Below are positions 28,110 to 37,188 of a DNA stretch of 64,000 nt, piece by piece. The translations under genes were made by a program, and so were the position numbers. The stretch's first letter is position 1. Every line of letters begins with the position of its first letter. Under the pieces are notes generated by a model. That model saw only the letters and a list, made by a program, of their open reading frames with translations. It was not told the DNA's origin and did no database searches. Source of the stretch: an uncultured Paracoccaceae bacterium (GTDB lineage Bacteria > Pseudomonadota > Alphaproteobacteria > Rhodobacterales > Rhodobacteraceae); assembly GCA_947503175.1 (NCBI GenBank), contig CANNCO010000004.1, positions 62,001 through 126,000 on the forward strand. Reading direction: 5' to 3'.

Positions 28110-29060
28110 GTGCCGAAACCGTCTCTAACCCTTTATCTTGCCGCCCCGCGCGGCTTTTGTGCCGGAGTGGACCGGGCGATCAAGATCGTCGAAATGGCGC
28201 TGGAGAAATGGGGGGCACCCGTCTACGTGCGCCACGAGATCGTTCACAACCGCTACGTAGTGGACGGGCTTCGTGACAAGGGTGCTGTGTTCGTCGAGGA
28301 ACTGGATGAATGCCCGAACGATCGACCGGTGATCTTTTCGGCCCATGGGGTGCCCAAAGCCGTCCCGGCCGAGGCCGCGCGGCGCGAGATGCTGTTCGTC
28401 GACGCGACCTGTCCGCTTGTCTCGAAGGTGCATATCGAGGCCGAGCGCCACTATGCCGACGGGCTGCAGATGGTGATGATCGGCCATGAGGGGCACCCCG
28501 AAACCGTCGGTACGATGGGGCAATTGCCAGAAGGCGAGGTCATTCTGGTCGAAACGGTCGAGGATGTGGCAAGGGTAACCCCCCGCGATCCGGGCAAACT
28601 CGCCTTCATCACGCAAACCACCCTTTCGGTCGATGACACCGCCGACATCGTGACAGCCCTTCAGGCCCGGTTCCCGTCAATCGTCGGGCCGCATAAGGAA
28701 GACATCTGTTACGCGACGACGAACCGGCAGGAGGCCGTCAAGGCCATGGCGCCGCGCTGCGACGCGATGCTGGTGATCGGTGCGCCGAACTCGTCGAACT
28801 CCAAGCGCCTAGTAGAGGTCGGCCGGGCGGCGGGCTGTGATTACGCGCAGCTTGTTCAGCGCGCGGACGAGATTGACTGGCGGGCGCTGGACGGGATCGC
28901 CAGTGTCGGACTGACCGCCGGTGCCAGCGCGCCCGAAGTGTTGGTGAACGAAGTGATCGACGCATTCAGGGCCCGTTTCGATGTGACCGTCGAGATGGTC
29001 GAGACCGCCGTCGAGCGGGTGGAATTCAAGGTTCCCCGCGTGTTGCGCGAGCCTGCGTGA
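28110..29060 (+). CDS. ispH: 4-hydroxy-3-methylbut-2-enyl diphosphate reductase
   Basis: The 316-residue iron-sulfur enzyme makes IPP and DMAPP in the last step of the MEP isoprenoid pathway. The three cluster Cys are visible in [22 protein letters not shown] and the later [13 protein letters not shown]; the motif [12 protein letters not shown] is also present. The start is a GTG at 28110 with AAGGA upstream. It is the first gene of a run with plsC-like, cdsA-like, a small membrane protein and CDP-alcohol transferase genes, overlapping the next by GTGA. Confidence 0.97.
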   Translation: MPKPSLTLYLAAPRGFCAGVDRAIKIVEMALEKWGAPVYVRHEIVHNRYVVDGLRDKGAVFVEELDECPNDRPVIFSAHGVPKAVPAEAARREMLFVDATCPLVSKVHIEAERHYADGLQMVMIGHEGHPETVGTMGQLPEGEVILVETVEDVARVTPRDPGKLAFITQTTLSVDDTADIVTALQARFPSIVGPHKEDICYATTNRQEAVKAMAPRCDAMLVIGAPNSSNSKRLVEVGRAAGCDYAQLVQRADEIDWRALDGIASVGLTAGASAPEVLVNEVIDAFRARFDVTVEMVETAVERVEFKVPRVLREPA

Positions 29061-29695
29061 AAGCGATCCTTGCTTCGCTGACGGGCGGGGCGATCCTGAT
29101 CTTTGCCCGTCTTGTCACCGCCGTTCGCGGCATCTGGGACGGCATCGAGCCGGTCCCCGCGCAGCGGGTCTATTTCGCCAATCACACATCGAACGGCGAC
29201 TTCATACTGATCTGGACGGTGCTCCCGACCACGCTTCGGTCACGAACCCGCCCTGTCGCGGGAAGCGATTACTGGCTCGCCTCACCGATACGCCGGTTTA
29301 TCGGCGAGGACGTGTTCAACGCCGTCCTTGTCGACCGTCGCCCGGAGGCGCGCGACACCGACCCGATGGACACGATCCTGACCGCCGTGGATGAAGGATC
29401 GTCGCTGATCATCTTTCCCGAAGGCACCCGGAACATGACGGAAGAGCCGCTTTTGCCCTTCAAGAGCGGAATCTACAACATTTCATCCAAACGCCCGGAG
29501 GTGGATCTTGTCCCCGTCTGGATCGAGAACCTGAACCACGTCATGCCGAAGGGCAAAGTCATCCCAATCCCGCTTCTGTGCACGGTCACGTTCGGCGCGC
29601 CGATCCGTGCCGAAAAGGATGAAGTACGCGAAGCGTTTCTGGAGCGGGCGTCCGCAGCACTCATCGCGCTTAAACCCGAAGGCGCTGCATCATGA
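29057..29695 (+). CDS. Lysophospholipid acyltransferase family protein (PlsC-like)
   Basis: The 212-residue protein has the acyltransferase NHX4D motif ([12 protein letters not shown], near residue 38) and the substrate-binding FPEGTRN. These enzymes acylate lysophosphatidic acid or related acceptors at the membrane. It starts with GTG overlapping the ispH stop and overlaps the cdsA-like gene by four bases. As the organism should have another PlsC for bulk phospholipid, this one may serve the special lipid made by the cassette. It is shorter than canonical PlsC. Confidence 0.82.
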   Translation: MKAILASLTGGAILIFARLVTAVRGIWDGIEPVPAQRVYFANHTSNGDFILIWTVLPTTLRSRTRPVAGSDYWLASPIRRFIGEDVFNAVLVDRRPEARDTDPMDTILTAVDEGSSLIIFPEGTRNMTEEPLLPFKSGIYNISSKRPEVDLVPVWIENLNHVMPKGKVIPIPLLCTVTFGAPIRAEKDEVREAFLERASAALIALKPEGAAS

Positions 29696-30642
29696 CCGGG
29701 GCACAGAGTGACTTTCTGCTGCTTCTCGCCGGGATCGGTGCGCTTCTCGTCGTGGCAACCCTGATCGGCCAGACCCTTCGCCGAAGACTTGGCCCGGATG
29801 GGCAAAACTCGACCGTCGAGAACCTGAATGCCCGGATCGCCGCATGGTGGGCAATGGTCACGCTTCTGGCCATCGCTTTTCTCGCGGGTCGTGCCGGTGT
29901 CATCGTTCTGTTCGCAATCTGCTCGTTCGCGGCGTTGCGCGAATTCGTGACGCTCACGACGCGGAACACGTCGGACCACTGGGCCATCGCGGCAGCGTTT
30001 TTTGTCGTACTGCCCGCGCAATACTGGCTGATCTGGGATGACTGGTACGGACTCTATTCGATCTTTGTCCCGGTCTATGCATTTCTTTTGCTGCCCGTCA
30101 TCGCCGTGCTGCAGGGCGATACGCGCAATATCCTGAGCCGGATGTCCGAGCTGCAATGGGCACTGATGATCTGTGTCTATTGCGCATCCCACGTCCCCGC
30201 GCTTCTGACGCTTGAGATCGACGGCTATGAAGGGCGGAACATCCTGCTGATCGCCTTTCTTGTGGTCGTGGTGCAGCTTTCGGATGTTCTGCAGTACACG
30301 TGGGGCAAACTGATCGGACGGCACAAGGTCGCGCCAAACCTGTCGCCATCGAAGACATGGGAGGGTCTGGTGGGCGGTGTCGCATCGGCGACGCTTGTGG
30401 GGGCGGCATTGTGGTGGATCACGCCGTTTTCAGTGCTGGAGGCGGCGGGAATGGCACTGGTGATTACGCTGGCCGGGTTTCTGGGCGGCCTTGTCATGTC
30501 AGCGATCAAGCGTGACCGGGGCGTCAAGGACTGGGGCCACCTGATCGCCGGGCATGGCGGTTTCATCGACCGGCTGGATTCGGTCGTCTTTTCCGCCCCG
30601 ATCTTTTTCCACCTGACACGTTATTTCTGGTCGGCCGGGTGA
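29692..30642 (+). CDS. Phosphatidate cytidylyltransferase (CdsA/YnbB-like)
   Basis: A 316-residue multi-spanning membrane enzyme with the CTP-transferase signature near the C-terminus: AIKRDRGVKDWGHLIAGHGGFIDRLDS, which is the S-x-x-K-R...K-D...G-H-G-G-x-x-D-R pattern. It makes CDP-diacylglycerol from phosphatidate and CTP. The usual housekeeping cdsA lies with uppS and dxr; this copy is linked to an acyltransferase and a CDP-alcohol transferase instead, like E. coli ynbB. There are about seven to eight membrane segments. Confidence 0.88.
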   Translation: MTGAQSDFLLLLAGIGALLVVATLIGQTLRRRLGPDGQNSTVENLNARIAAWWAMVTLLAIAFLAGRAGVIVLFAICSFAALREFVTLTTRNTSDHWAIAAAFFVVLPAQYWLIWDDWYGLYSIFVPVYAFLLLPVIAVLQGDTRNILSRMSELQWALMICVYCASHVPALLTLEIDGYEGRNILLIAFLVVVVQLSDVLQYTWGKLIGRHKVAPNLSPSKTWEGLVGGVASATLVGAALWWITPFSVLEAAGMALVITLAGFLGGLVMSAIKRDRGVKDWGHLIAGHGGFIDRLDSVVFSAPIFFHLTRYFWSAG

Positions 30643-31016
30643 CTGCGTTCGCGGACAGGACATCGGTCCACATGGCTGGCGGGTTTCTGGCCATGGGCGG
30701 GTGGGCCGTCTTCGCCAACGCCGCCCATCCGATGCCGGAGCCGGTCATTGCAGGCCTCGTTCAGGGGGCGATGACGGCGGTTATTACGCTGGGCATGAAA
30801 CAGATGCTCGAGGCGCTCGTTGAGCGCCTTCCCGGCGTTTCGGGGCGCATCCTGCCGCCATTGGCCGCCTTCGTCTTGTCGATCTCGGTGCTGTCTCTCG
30901 TTCATACGGTTGCGGGAACACCCGAGGTTCTTAAAACCCTCGCCATTCCCACCTCGGTGGCAACGGTCTATGCCGCAATCTATACGCAGCGTGTCTGGAA
31001 AGGGCGCCATGGCTGA
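30639..31016 (+). CDS. Small four-helix membrane protein of the lipid cassette
   Basis: The 125-residue product has about four hydrophobic segments (AGGFLAMGGWAVFANAA; VIAGLVQGAMTAVITLGM; LPPLAAFVLSISVLSLVHTV; IPTSVATVYAAIY). I recognise no family. A GTG at 30639 overlaps the upstream gene by four bases, and its 3' end overlaps the transferase gene by eight, so it is translated with them. It may assist the lipid enzymes. Confidence 0.65.
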   Translation: MTAFADRTSVHMAGGFLAMGGWAVFANAAHPMPEPVIAGLVQGAMTAVITLGMKQMLEALVERLPGVSGRILPPLAAFVLSISVLSLVHTVAGTPEVLKTLAIPTSVATVYAAIYTQRVWKGRHG

Positions 31017-31644
31017 ACGCAGACCGATCGCCACGCGCAACGCGCGCTGGGCCGCCGCCACGGCACAGGCGCTCGCCCGGTCGCGCATCACGCCCAACAT
31101 GATCTCGCAGGCGAGTATCGTCTTTGCCGCGCTGGCGGGGCTGGCCTTCTGGGCCTCCGCGCAGGCCGTGGCCCTGGGCGCAGCGGTGCTTCTGATCCTC
31201 GGTGCTCTCGGATGCCAGTTGCGGCTTCTGTGCAATCTTTTCGACGGGATGGTAGCTGTCGAAGGCGGGAAATCCGCGCCGGACGGCCCGTTCTGGAACG
31301 AAGCCCCGGACAGGTTCGCGGATATCGCCATTCTGGTCGGCGCCGGTCTTGCCCTGGATCAGCCGACGCTTGGTTTCGCCGCTGCTGCCGCCGCTGTTCT
31401 GACCGCCTACATCCGCGAACTGGGTCGGGCGGAGGGTGCGCCGGTGGATTTCTCGGGGCCGATGGCAAAGCCGCAGCGGATGGCGGCGATCACGGCTGGC
31501 GCGGTCCTCGGCGCGGTCGAGATACTGACGACTGGCACACAGTGGGCGCTGACCGTTACGCTCTGGGCAGTGGCCGTTGGTGCCGCTTTCACAGCGCTGC
31601 GGCGGTCGGCACGTCTTATCGCCCATCTCAAAAACCCTGACTGA
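31009..31644 (+). CDS. CDP-alcohol phosphatidyltransferase family protein, YnbA-like
   Basis: The 211-residue membrane protein aligns with CDP-alcohol phosphatidyltransferases, whose motif is D-x2-D-G-x2-A-R-x8-G-x3-D-x3-D. Here it reads N76-LF-D79-G80-MV-A83-V84-x8-G93-PFW-N97-EAP-D101: the first and third metal-ligand Asp are Asn and the Arg is Val. As I recall it, E. coli YnbA has the same two Asn. The ATG at 31009 overlaps the preceding gene by eight bases. The alcohol joined to the CDP-lipid is unknown, and activity may be altered. Confidence 0.75.
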   Translation: MAERRPIATRNARWAAATAQALARSRITPNMISQASIVFAALAGLAFWASAQAVALGAAVLLILGALGCQLRLLCNLFDGMVAVEGGKSAPDGPFWNEAPDRFADIAILVGAGLALDQPTLGFAAAAAAVLTAYIRELGRAEGAPVDFSGPMAKPQRMAAITAGAVLGAVEILTTGTQWALTVTLWAVAVGAAFTALRRSARLIAHLKNPD

Positions 31645-31682
31645 CCCTTGCCAGTCGCCCACGGATTGCCCAAAAGCAGGCC

Positions 31683-32132
31683 ATGAACCGCATCCCCTAT
31701 TCCGCGCTTTTCCTTGGCCTTGCCGGTCTGATCCCGTTTCTCTGGGGCACGGCCACAGAGTTCAGCCCGGCCCTTGCCCAGCAAGGTCAGGACTGGTTCG
31801 GACCAAGGTTCATCAGCCCGCATATCCAACTGTTCTATGGAACGATCATCCTGGCCTTCATGTCGGGTGTCCTCTGGGGCTTCGCGACCAAGGCAACCGG
31901 CAAAGTGGCGACAACCGGTTACGCCCTCTCGGTGCTGCCTGCGCTCTGGGTGTTCTTTTTCGTGGGCGGCGGGCCAACCTCCACGGCCATATATCTGATC
32001 ACCGGGTATATTGGCCTTCTGGCGCTGGACTACATGTTCTGGAAACAGGAGCTGGCCCCGCCATGGTGGATGCAGCTGCGCATCCTGCTGACGCTGATCG
32101 TCATCGCCTGCCTCGCGGTTGTGGCCTTCTGA
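31683..32132 (+). CDS. DUF3429 membrane protein
   Basis: The 149-residue protein of the DUF3429 family has about five hydrophobic segments (YSALFLGLAGLIPFLWG; LFYGTIILAFMSGVLWGF; ALSVLPALWVFFFVGG; AIYLITGYIGLLALDYMF; LRILLTLIVIACLAVVAF) and typical LFYGTIILAFMSGVLWGF. No function is known. It begins 38 bases after the transferase and shares one base with the next gene. Confidence 0.8.
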   Translation: MNRIPYSALFLGLAGLIPFLWGTATEFSPALAQQGQDWFGPRFISPHIQLFYGTIILAFMSGVLWGFATKATGKVATTGYALSVLPALWVFFFVGGGPTSTAIYLITGYIGLLALDYMFWKQELAPPWWMQLRILLTLIVIACLAVVAF

Positions 32133-32719
32133 TGGCGGATCGCGAGACCCTTTTGGTCTATGGCGCAAAGGCCGAGGACTATGCGGCAACGGTCGCGGAC
32201 CAATCCGGCGACCCGCAACTTCAGACGTTTATCGCGGCCCTTCCGAAAGACGCGCGCGTCCTCGATCTTGGATGTGGGCCGGGGCTTTCAGCGAAACAGA
32301 TGATGGATGCAGGCCTGACCGTCGATGCCACCGACGCATCGCCGGAAATGGTCGCCATGGCCCGCAAGCTGGGCGTTTCGGCTGAGTGCAGCGTGTTTTC
32401 CGATCTGTCCGCCGAAGATACCTATGACGGTGTCTGGGCGAACTTCAGCCTGCTCCACGCCCCCAAATCCGACATGCCAAAGCATCTTGCGCAAATCCAC
32501 GGGGCGATGCGCGCGGGTGGCCTGTTCCACATCGGGGTCAAGACGGGTGAAGGAGAGCACCGGGACACGCTGGGCCGGTTCTATGCCTATTACGAAGCGC
32601 GCGAACTGATGAACCTTTTGCGCGATGCAGGATTCACCACCGAAGATAGCGACACCGGCGTAGGCCGCGGCCTTTCCGGAAGCTATGATCCCTGGATCGT
32701 GGTGCGCGCCCGTGCCTGA
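32132..32719 (+). CDS. Class I SAM-dependent methyltransferase
   Basis: The 195-residue protein has the SAM-binding motif [15 protein letters not shown], the acidic [11 protein letters not shown], and motif [11 protein letters not shown]. The substrate is unknown. Its ATG overlaps the DUF3429 stop (TGATG). rnhA begins inside its last codons. Confidence 0.85.
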   Translation: MADRETLLVYGAKAEDYAATVADQSGDPQLQTFIAALPKDARVLDLGCGPGLSAKQMMDAGLTVDATDASPEMVAMARKLGVSAECSVFSDLSAEDTYDGVWANFSLLHAPKSDMPKHLAQIHGAMRAGGLFHIGVKTGEGEHRDTLGRFYAYYEARELMNLLRDAGFTTEDSDTGVGRGLSGSYDPWIVVRARA

Positions 32720-33179
32720 ACTTTACGCCTATACCGACGGGGCCTGCTCGGGAAACCCCGGCCCTGGCGGCTGGGGTGCCCTGATGATCGCGCGCGAGGG
32801 TGACACGGTCCTGCGCGAACGCGAACTCAATGGCGGCGAGCCGGACACCACCAACAACCGGATGGAGCTTCTGGCCGCAATCTCGGCGCTGGAGGCCCTG
32901 TCGCGCCCCTCGGAAATCACCATCGTGACCGACAGCGCTTATGTGAAAAACGGTGTGACCGGCTGGATCCACGGTTGGAAGCGCAATGGCTGGCGCACAT
33001 CGAACAAGAAACCGGTGAAGAATGTCGACCTCTGGCAACGGCTGGACGAGGCCCAGGCCCGGCATGACGTGACATGGGAATGGGTCAAGGGTCACGCGGG
33101 CCATCCGGAAAACGAGCGCGCCGACGAGTTGGCACGCGCTGGGATGGAGCCGTTCAAACCGAAAAAGAGCCGCGACTAG
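32712..33179 (+). CDS. rnhA: Ribonuclease HI
   Basis: The 155-residue enzyme degrades RNA in RNA-DNA hybrids. The four catalytic acids are visible: Asp in [18 protein letters not shown], Glu in [10 protein letters not shown], Asp in [11 protein letters not shown] and Asp in [11 protein letters not shown], with the loop His in [10 protein letters not shown]. The start is a GTG at 32712, eight bases inside the previous gene; an in-frame upstream ATG would add residues not found in the family. Confidence 0.95.
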   Translation: MPELYAYTDGACSGNPGPGGWGALMIAREGDTVLRERELNGGEPDTTNNRMELLAAISALEALSRPSEITIVTDSAYVKNGVTGWIHGWKRNGWRTSNKKPVKNVDLWQRLDEAQARHDVTWEWVKGHAGHPENERADELARAGMEPFKPKKSRD

Positions 33180-33182
33180 GCA

Positions 33183-33419
33183 CTACTTGCGCCAATGGGT
33201 CGGCACGATCACCAACGCACCGATTGACGCGATGATTGCATTGATCCCCGGTCGGCCAAAGCTGATCCCGAACATCAGCGAGATAAAGTAGAACAGGAAT
33301 GCGCCGCCCACGCAGATGATGATGGATTGCAGGTAACCGTTATGGGTGAAGCCCGAGCGTTCGGCCAGATAACCCACGATCCCCGCGATCACGACCGTGC
33401 CGATAATGGTGGGAAACAT
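33183..33419 (-). CDS. GlsB/YeaQ/YmgE-family membrane protein
   Basis: A 78-residue protein with about three membrane segments. GTVVIAGIVGYLAERSG and ISFGRPGINAIIASIGALVIVP resemble the GlsB/YeaQ stress-response membrane family. Function is not established. It ends three bases from rnhA and begins three bases after the fmt stop, so it follows fmt on the same transcript. Confidence 0.75.
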   Translation of the reverse strand: MFPTIIGTVVIAGIVGYLAERSGFTHNGYLQSIIICVGGAFLFYFISLMFGISFGRPGINAIIASIGALVIVPTHWRK

Positions 33420-33422
33420 CGC

Positions 33423-34331
33423 CTACTCTCCTAACCGGGTTCCGGGTGGCAGCGGCGTTCCATTGAGAAACGAATTCGCACCCTGCCGACCGCGCCCTTC
33501 GATCTGTGCCTCGGTGATTTCGACGGCGCCCTGACCGCAGGCGATGACGAACCCTTCCAGCACTTCACCCGGCGCACCCTGCCCCGCCGCCACCGCGCTG
33601 CGCAAGAGTTTCAGCCGTTTGCCACGCAGCATCGTCCAGGCACCGGGAAACGGTGACAGGCCCCTGATCTGCAGGTCAATCTGGGTCGCGTCCTGTGTCC
33701 AGTCGATCCGCGCCTCGGCCTTGTCGATCTTGCTGGCATAGCTCGCGCCTTCTTCGGGCTGAGGTTCAGGCGTGATCTCACCGAGACGACCCAGGGTAAT
33801 AGCGATAAGATCGGCCCCCATCCCGGCCAACCGGTCATGCAGATCACCCGTGGTCTCATTTGCGCCGATGGGGGTCGCCGACCGCATGAGCACCGGCCCG
33901 GTATCAAGCCCGGCCTCCATCTGCATGATGCAGATGCCGGTTTCGGCATCGCCGGCAAGGATCGCCCGATGGATCGGCGCCGCACCGCGCCAGCGCGGCA
34001 AGAGCGAGGCGTGGATATTGAGGCAGCCGTGGCGCGGCGCATCAAGGACGGCCTGCGGCAGGATCAGCCCGTAGGCCACGACAATGGCCACATCGGCCTG
34101 AAGCGCCGCGAACTCTTTCTGCGCTTCCGGCGTGCGCAGGGTTTTGGGGTAACGCACCGGAACACCCAACTGCATTGCCGCGCGATGAACCGGCGTCAGC
34201 CGCTCTTTCTGCCCGCGATCTGCGCGACGGGGCGGCTGGCAATAGGCTGCAACGACCTCATGCCCCGCCTGAACAAGGGCCTCCAGAGCAGGAACCGAAA
34301 ACTCCGGCGTTCCCATGAAGACAATCCTCAT
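33423..34331 (-). CDS. fmt: Methionyl-tRNA formyltransferase
   Basis: The 302-residue enzyme formylates initiator Met-tRNA using 10-formyl-THF. The signature [16 protein letters not shown], the catalytic [25 protein letters not shown] (with Asn, His) and [18 protein letters not shown] are visible; a C-terminal OB-like domain follows. It overlaps the degenerate deformylase gene by four bases in the order def-def-fmt. Confidence 0.97.
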   Translation of the reverse strand: MRIVFMGTPEFSVPALEALVQAGHEVVAAYCQPPRRADRGQKERLTPVHRAAMQLGVPVRYPKTLRTPEAQKEFAALQADVAIVVAYGLILPQAVLDAPRHGCLNIHASLLPRWRGAAPIHRAILAGDAETGICIMQMEAGLDTGPVLMRSATPIGANETTGDLHDRLAGMGADLIAITLGRLGEITPEPQPEEGASYASKIDKAEARIDWTQDATQIDLQIRGLSPFPGAWTMLRGKRLKLLRSAVAAGQGAPGEVLEGFVIACGQGAVEITEAQIEGRGRQGANSFLNGTPLPPGTRLGE

Positions 34332-34825
34332 CGCGCGGCCTTTCTGGATTTCCGGATCAGCATATCGCGTTTCGTCCGGCTCAGGAGGTCAAAGTACATC
34401 TGCCCGGCCAGATGGTCGATCTGATGCTGTACGCTTGTGGCCCAGAGACCTTCGAACGGGCGTTCAACCTCTTGTCCGGCCTCGTCCGTGAAACGAACGA
34501 CGACGCGCAGGGGCCGCACAACCTCTGCCGACACACCGGGCAGGTTGGGGCTGCCCTCGGGATAGGAACCCGTCTCGGGCGAGGCCTCAACAAGCACCGG
34601 GTTGGCCAATCGGATCGCCTGTCCGCGCGCGTCGCTTGCATCGACCACGGCAAGCTGAAGCGGTACACCGATTTGCGGAGCAGCCAGACCGACGCCCGGC
34701 ATGGCATCCATCGTTTCGATCATGTCGTCCCAGATATGACGAATCTCATCGCTGATCCCGGCCACAGGCTCCGCAGGTGTCCGAAGCCGCCTGTCGGGCC
34801 ACATGACGAAGGGACGGACCGTCAC
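34328..34825 (-). CDS. Peptide deformylase-like protein with altered catalytic residues
   Basis: The 165-residue protein is a paralogue of the deformylase encoded just upstream. Motif 1 is intact (GVGLAAPQ, 44-51), but motif 2 reads EGSPNLPG, so the metal-ligand Cys is Ser92, and motif 3 reads HQIDH (134-138), so the catalytic Glu is Gln135. Loss of both should abolish or strongly change the deformylase reaction. The start is a GTG at 34825 overlapping the upstream stop (GTGA). It is translated between an active deformylase and fmt and may bind nascent chains or serve another reaction. Confidence 0.88.
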   Translation of the reverse strand: MTVRPFVMWPDRRLRTPAEPVAGISDEIRHIWDDMIETMDAMPGVGLAAPQIGVPLQLAVVDASDARGQAIRLANPVLVEASPETGSYPEGSPNLPGVSAEVVRPLRVVVRFTDEAGQEVERPFEGLWATSVQHQIDHLAGQMYFDLLSRTKRDMLIRKSRKAAR

Positions 34826-35343
34826 GCCCGCGCGCGCTCTCGTTTCAGCTTCATCATCTTGCGCGTGATCATCTGGCGGCGCAAAGGCTTCAGGTAATCG
34901 ATGAACAGCTTGCCATTCAGATGGTCGATCTCGTGCTGAACGCAGGTGGCCCAGAGACCCGAGAACTGCTCTTCCTGACGTTCGCCATCCAGATCGGTCC
35001 ACGTCACCTGCACCTCGGCGGGGCGTTCGACATCGCCGTATTGTTCGGGGATCGAAAGACAGCCTTCCTCATAGGTGTTCAGCGCCTCGGACGACCACGT
35101 GATTTCCGGATTGATCAGCACCATGGGGCGTGGCGGCGCGCCCTCTTCCTTCACGCAATCCATCACCAGAAGCCGCGACGGGATGCCAACCTGCGGCGCG
35201 GCCAGTCCGATGCCCGGCGCATCGTACATCGTCTCAAGCATGTCATCGGCAAGCCTGCGCAACTCTGTCGACACGTCGGCAACAGGATCGGCAACCTTTT
35301 TCAGCCGCGGGTCAGGATGGATCAGAATATCTCGTAACGCCAT
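34822..35343 (-). CDS. def: Peptide deformylase
   Basis: The 173-residue metalloenzyme removes the N-formyl group from nascent proteins. All three motifs are intact: GIGLAAPQ (45-52), EGCLS with Cys95, and HEIDH (137-141) with catalytic Glu138. The ATG at 35343 (MALRDILIHPDPRLKK) gives the usual N-terminus; a GTG two codons earlier is possible. It heads the def-def-fmt run and diverges from the C-S lyase gene. Confidence 0.96.
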   Translation of the reverse strand: MALRDILIHPDPRLKKVADPVADVSTELRRLADDMLETMYDAPGIGLAAPQVGIPSRLLVMDCVKEEGAPPRPMVLINPEITWSSEALNTYEEGCLSIPEQYGDVERPAEVQVTWTDLDGERQEEQFSGLWATCVQHEIDHLNGKLFIDYLKPLRRQMITRKMMKLKRERARA

Positions 35344-35437
35344 GGGCACTCATTTAGGGCAGCGGCGACGCCTTCGCAATCGGCTTGCAGCCAACGATGT
35401 CCCCGCTAGGTTGCCGGCCTGAAGATTGGAGGCACGC

Positions 35438-36607
35438 ATGGATTTCGACAAGATCATCGACCGCAAGGGCACCCACTGCAACAAGTGGGACGACGCCGGC
35501 AAGCACTATGACGTGCCCAAAGACACATGCCTGCCCATGTGGGTAGCCGATACGGATTTTCGCGCCCCGCAGAACGTGCTCGATGCGATGCAGCGCATGA
35601 TCGACCATGGCGTGTTCGGCTATGGCGGGGACGATACGTCTTATCGTGCGGCGATCGACTGGTGGATGACGACCCGGCACGCTTGGCCGGTAAAGCCCGA
35701 ATGGATTTTCACGACGACCGGCCTTGTGAACGCGATCGGTATTTGTCTCGATACCTACACTGATCCGGGTGATGGAATCGTGATCTTTCCGCCGGTTTAC
35801 CATGCCTTCGCCCGCATTATCGAAGCAGCGGGTAGGGAAGTGGTGAACGCGCCGCTTGCCCGCGACAGCGACCGTTACATGCTTGATCTGGACGCCGCAC
35901 AGGCGGCGCTGACGGGACGCGAAAAGATGATCGTCTTCTGTTCGCCCCACAATCCGGTGGGCCGCGTCTGGACACGGGAAGAACTGGAAGCCGTCGCCGC
36001 GTTCACGCGGCGGAACGATCTGCTCCTGATCTCGGACGAGATCCATCACGATCTGGTCTATCCCGGCCACACCCATATCCCGATGGCCCATATCGACGGC
36101 ATACTCGACCGGCTGATCATGCTGACGGCGGTCTCTAAGACCTTCAACACCGCCGGAATGCATGTGGGCAACGTCATCATCCCCGATGACACGTTGCGCA
36201 GGCCTTTTGCCCAAAAGATGAAGGCGCTGAGTCTGGCAACCCACACGATGGGCATGGAAATGGTCACCGCCTGCTACTCGCCCGAAGGCGCAGAATGGGT
36301 CGATGCGTTGGTCGCCTATCTGGATGAGAACCGCAAACTCTTCGACGCTGGCATCAACGCGATACCGGGTCTGACGTCGATCCCGCTGGAATCCACCTAT
36401 CTGGCGTGGGTCGATTTCGCCGACACCGGAATGGCGCAGGACGAGTTCATCGCGCGCGTCGAAAAAGGTGCGGGCATCGCAGCGAACCACGGGACGACAT
36501 TCGGACCGGGGGGCGAGACGTTCCTGCGGTTCAACCTCGGGACGCAGCGCGCCAGAATAGAGGATGCCGTCGCCCGGCTAAACAAAGCCTTCGGCGATCT
36601 TCAGTAA
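35438..36607 (+). CDS. MalY/PatB-type pyridoxal-phosphate C-S lyase
   Basis: The 389-residue fold-type I enzyme resembles MalY/PatB cystathionine beta-lyases. Seen are KWDDAGKHYD (family-typical KW), LPMWVADTDF near the N-terminus, SPHNPVGRVW, and the PLP-binding Lys in TAVSKTFNTAGMH (near residue 234). It probably cleaves C-S bonds of cystathionine or S-substituted cysteines to pyruvate, ammonia and a thiol. The ATG at 35438 follows TTGGAGG closely; an upstream TTG is ignored. Confidence 0.9.
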   Translation: MDFDKIIDRKGTHCNKWDDAGKHYDVPKDTCLPMWVADTDFRAPQNVLDAMQRMIDHGVFGYGGDDTSYRAAIDWWMTTRHAWPVKPEWIFTTTGLVNAIGICLDTYTDPGDGIVIFPPVYHAFARIIEAAGREVVNAPLARDSDRYMLDLDAAQAALTGREKMIVFCSPHNPVGRVWTREELEAVAAFTRRNDLLLISDEIHHDLVYPGHTHIPMAHIDGILDRLIMLTAVSKTFNTAGMHVGNVIIPDDTLRRPFAQKMKALSLATHTMGMEMVTACYSPEGAEWVDALVAYLDENRKLFDAGINAIPGLTSIPLESTYLAWVDFADTGMAQDEFIARVEKGAGIAANHGTTFGPGGETFLRFNLGTQRARIEDAVARLNKAFGDLQ

Positions 36608-36610
36608 GCT

Positions 36611-36961
36611 CTAGTGCTGCGACAGAAGCGCGACCGGCGCATTCTCGTCCTTTGCGAAGTCTCTCGGGGCGGCGGCGGCGGCGGGCGTGGCGCGCTTGAA
36701 CTCATAAACCATCTCGGATCCGTCCTCTTCGGACGCAATGATCAGACATTGCGAGATGTGGCGCGCGCCATCATAGATATCCACAAGCCCGCGCAAATGC
36801 GGCGCGTCAGCAGGGTCGAGTGCAAAGCCTTCGTCCCACAACCTCAGAATCGTGAAGCTTTCCTCGCCGACGCGCAGACGAAGCCGGCTCTTGCGATGCA
36901 ATGCCTGCTTTCGGGCAAGCTCGAGGCCAGCGCGAACCTCTTTTGGCAGGTATTCGGACAT
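36611..36961 (-). CDS. Conserved-looking small protein, no family recognised
   Basis: A 116-residue protein. The first two thirds form a compact domain (MSEYLPKEVRAGLELARKQ, RLRLRVGEESFTILRLWDEGF, LRGLVDIYDGARHISQCLI), with the feel of a small beta-barrel or PilZ-like regulator, but I cannot assign it. The C-terminus has an Ala run and is probably flexible. The ATG at 36961 has GGGGGA at good spacing. It ends three bases from the convergent C-S lyase. Confidence 0.6.
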   Translation of the reverse strand: MSEYLPKEVRAGLELARKQALHRKSRLRLRVGEESFTILRLWDEGFALDPADAPHLRGLVDIYDGARHISQCLIIASEEDGSEMVYEFKRATPAAAAAPRDFAKDENAPVALLSQH

Positions 36962-37188
36962 GACAATCCCCCATGGCATGTGACTTTCAGCATCGGCTGA
37001 ATCCCACACGGGTCAACGATTCGTTCGTCAACATGCTGTTTCTTCGAAACAATCCCGATCTGTCAGGACCGTCGTTTCCCTTTTGGTCGAAAGCTGTGCG
37101 TAGCCGCACGACGCCTGCGCCAACACGAAGGTGTCGTGTCGCTCCCTAAACGCTAAGTGTGACCCGAAGATGAAAGCAAGGATGCGAT

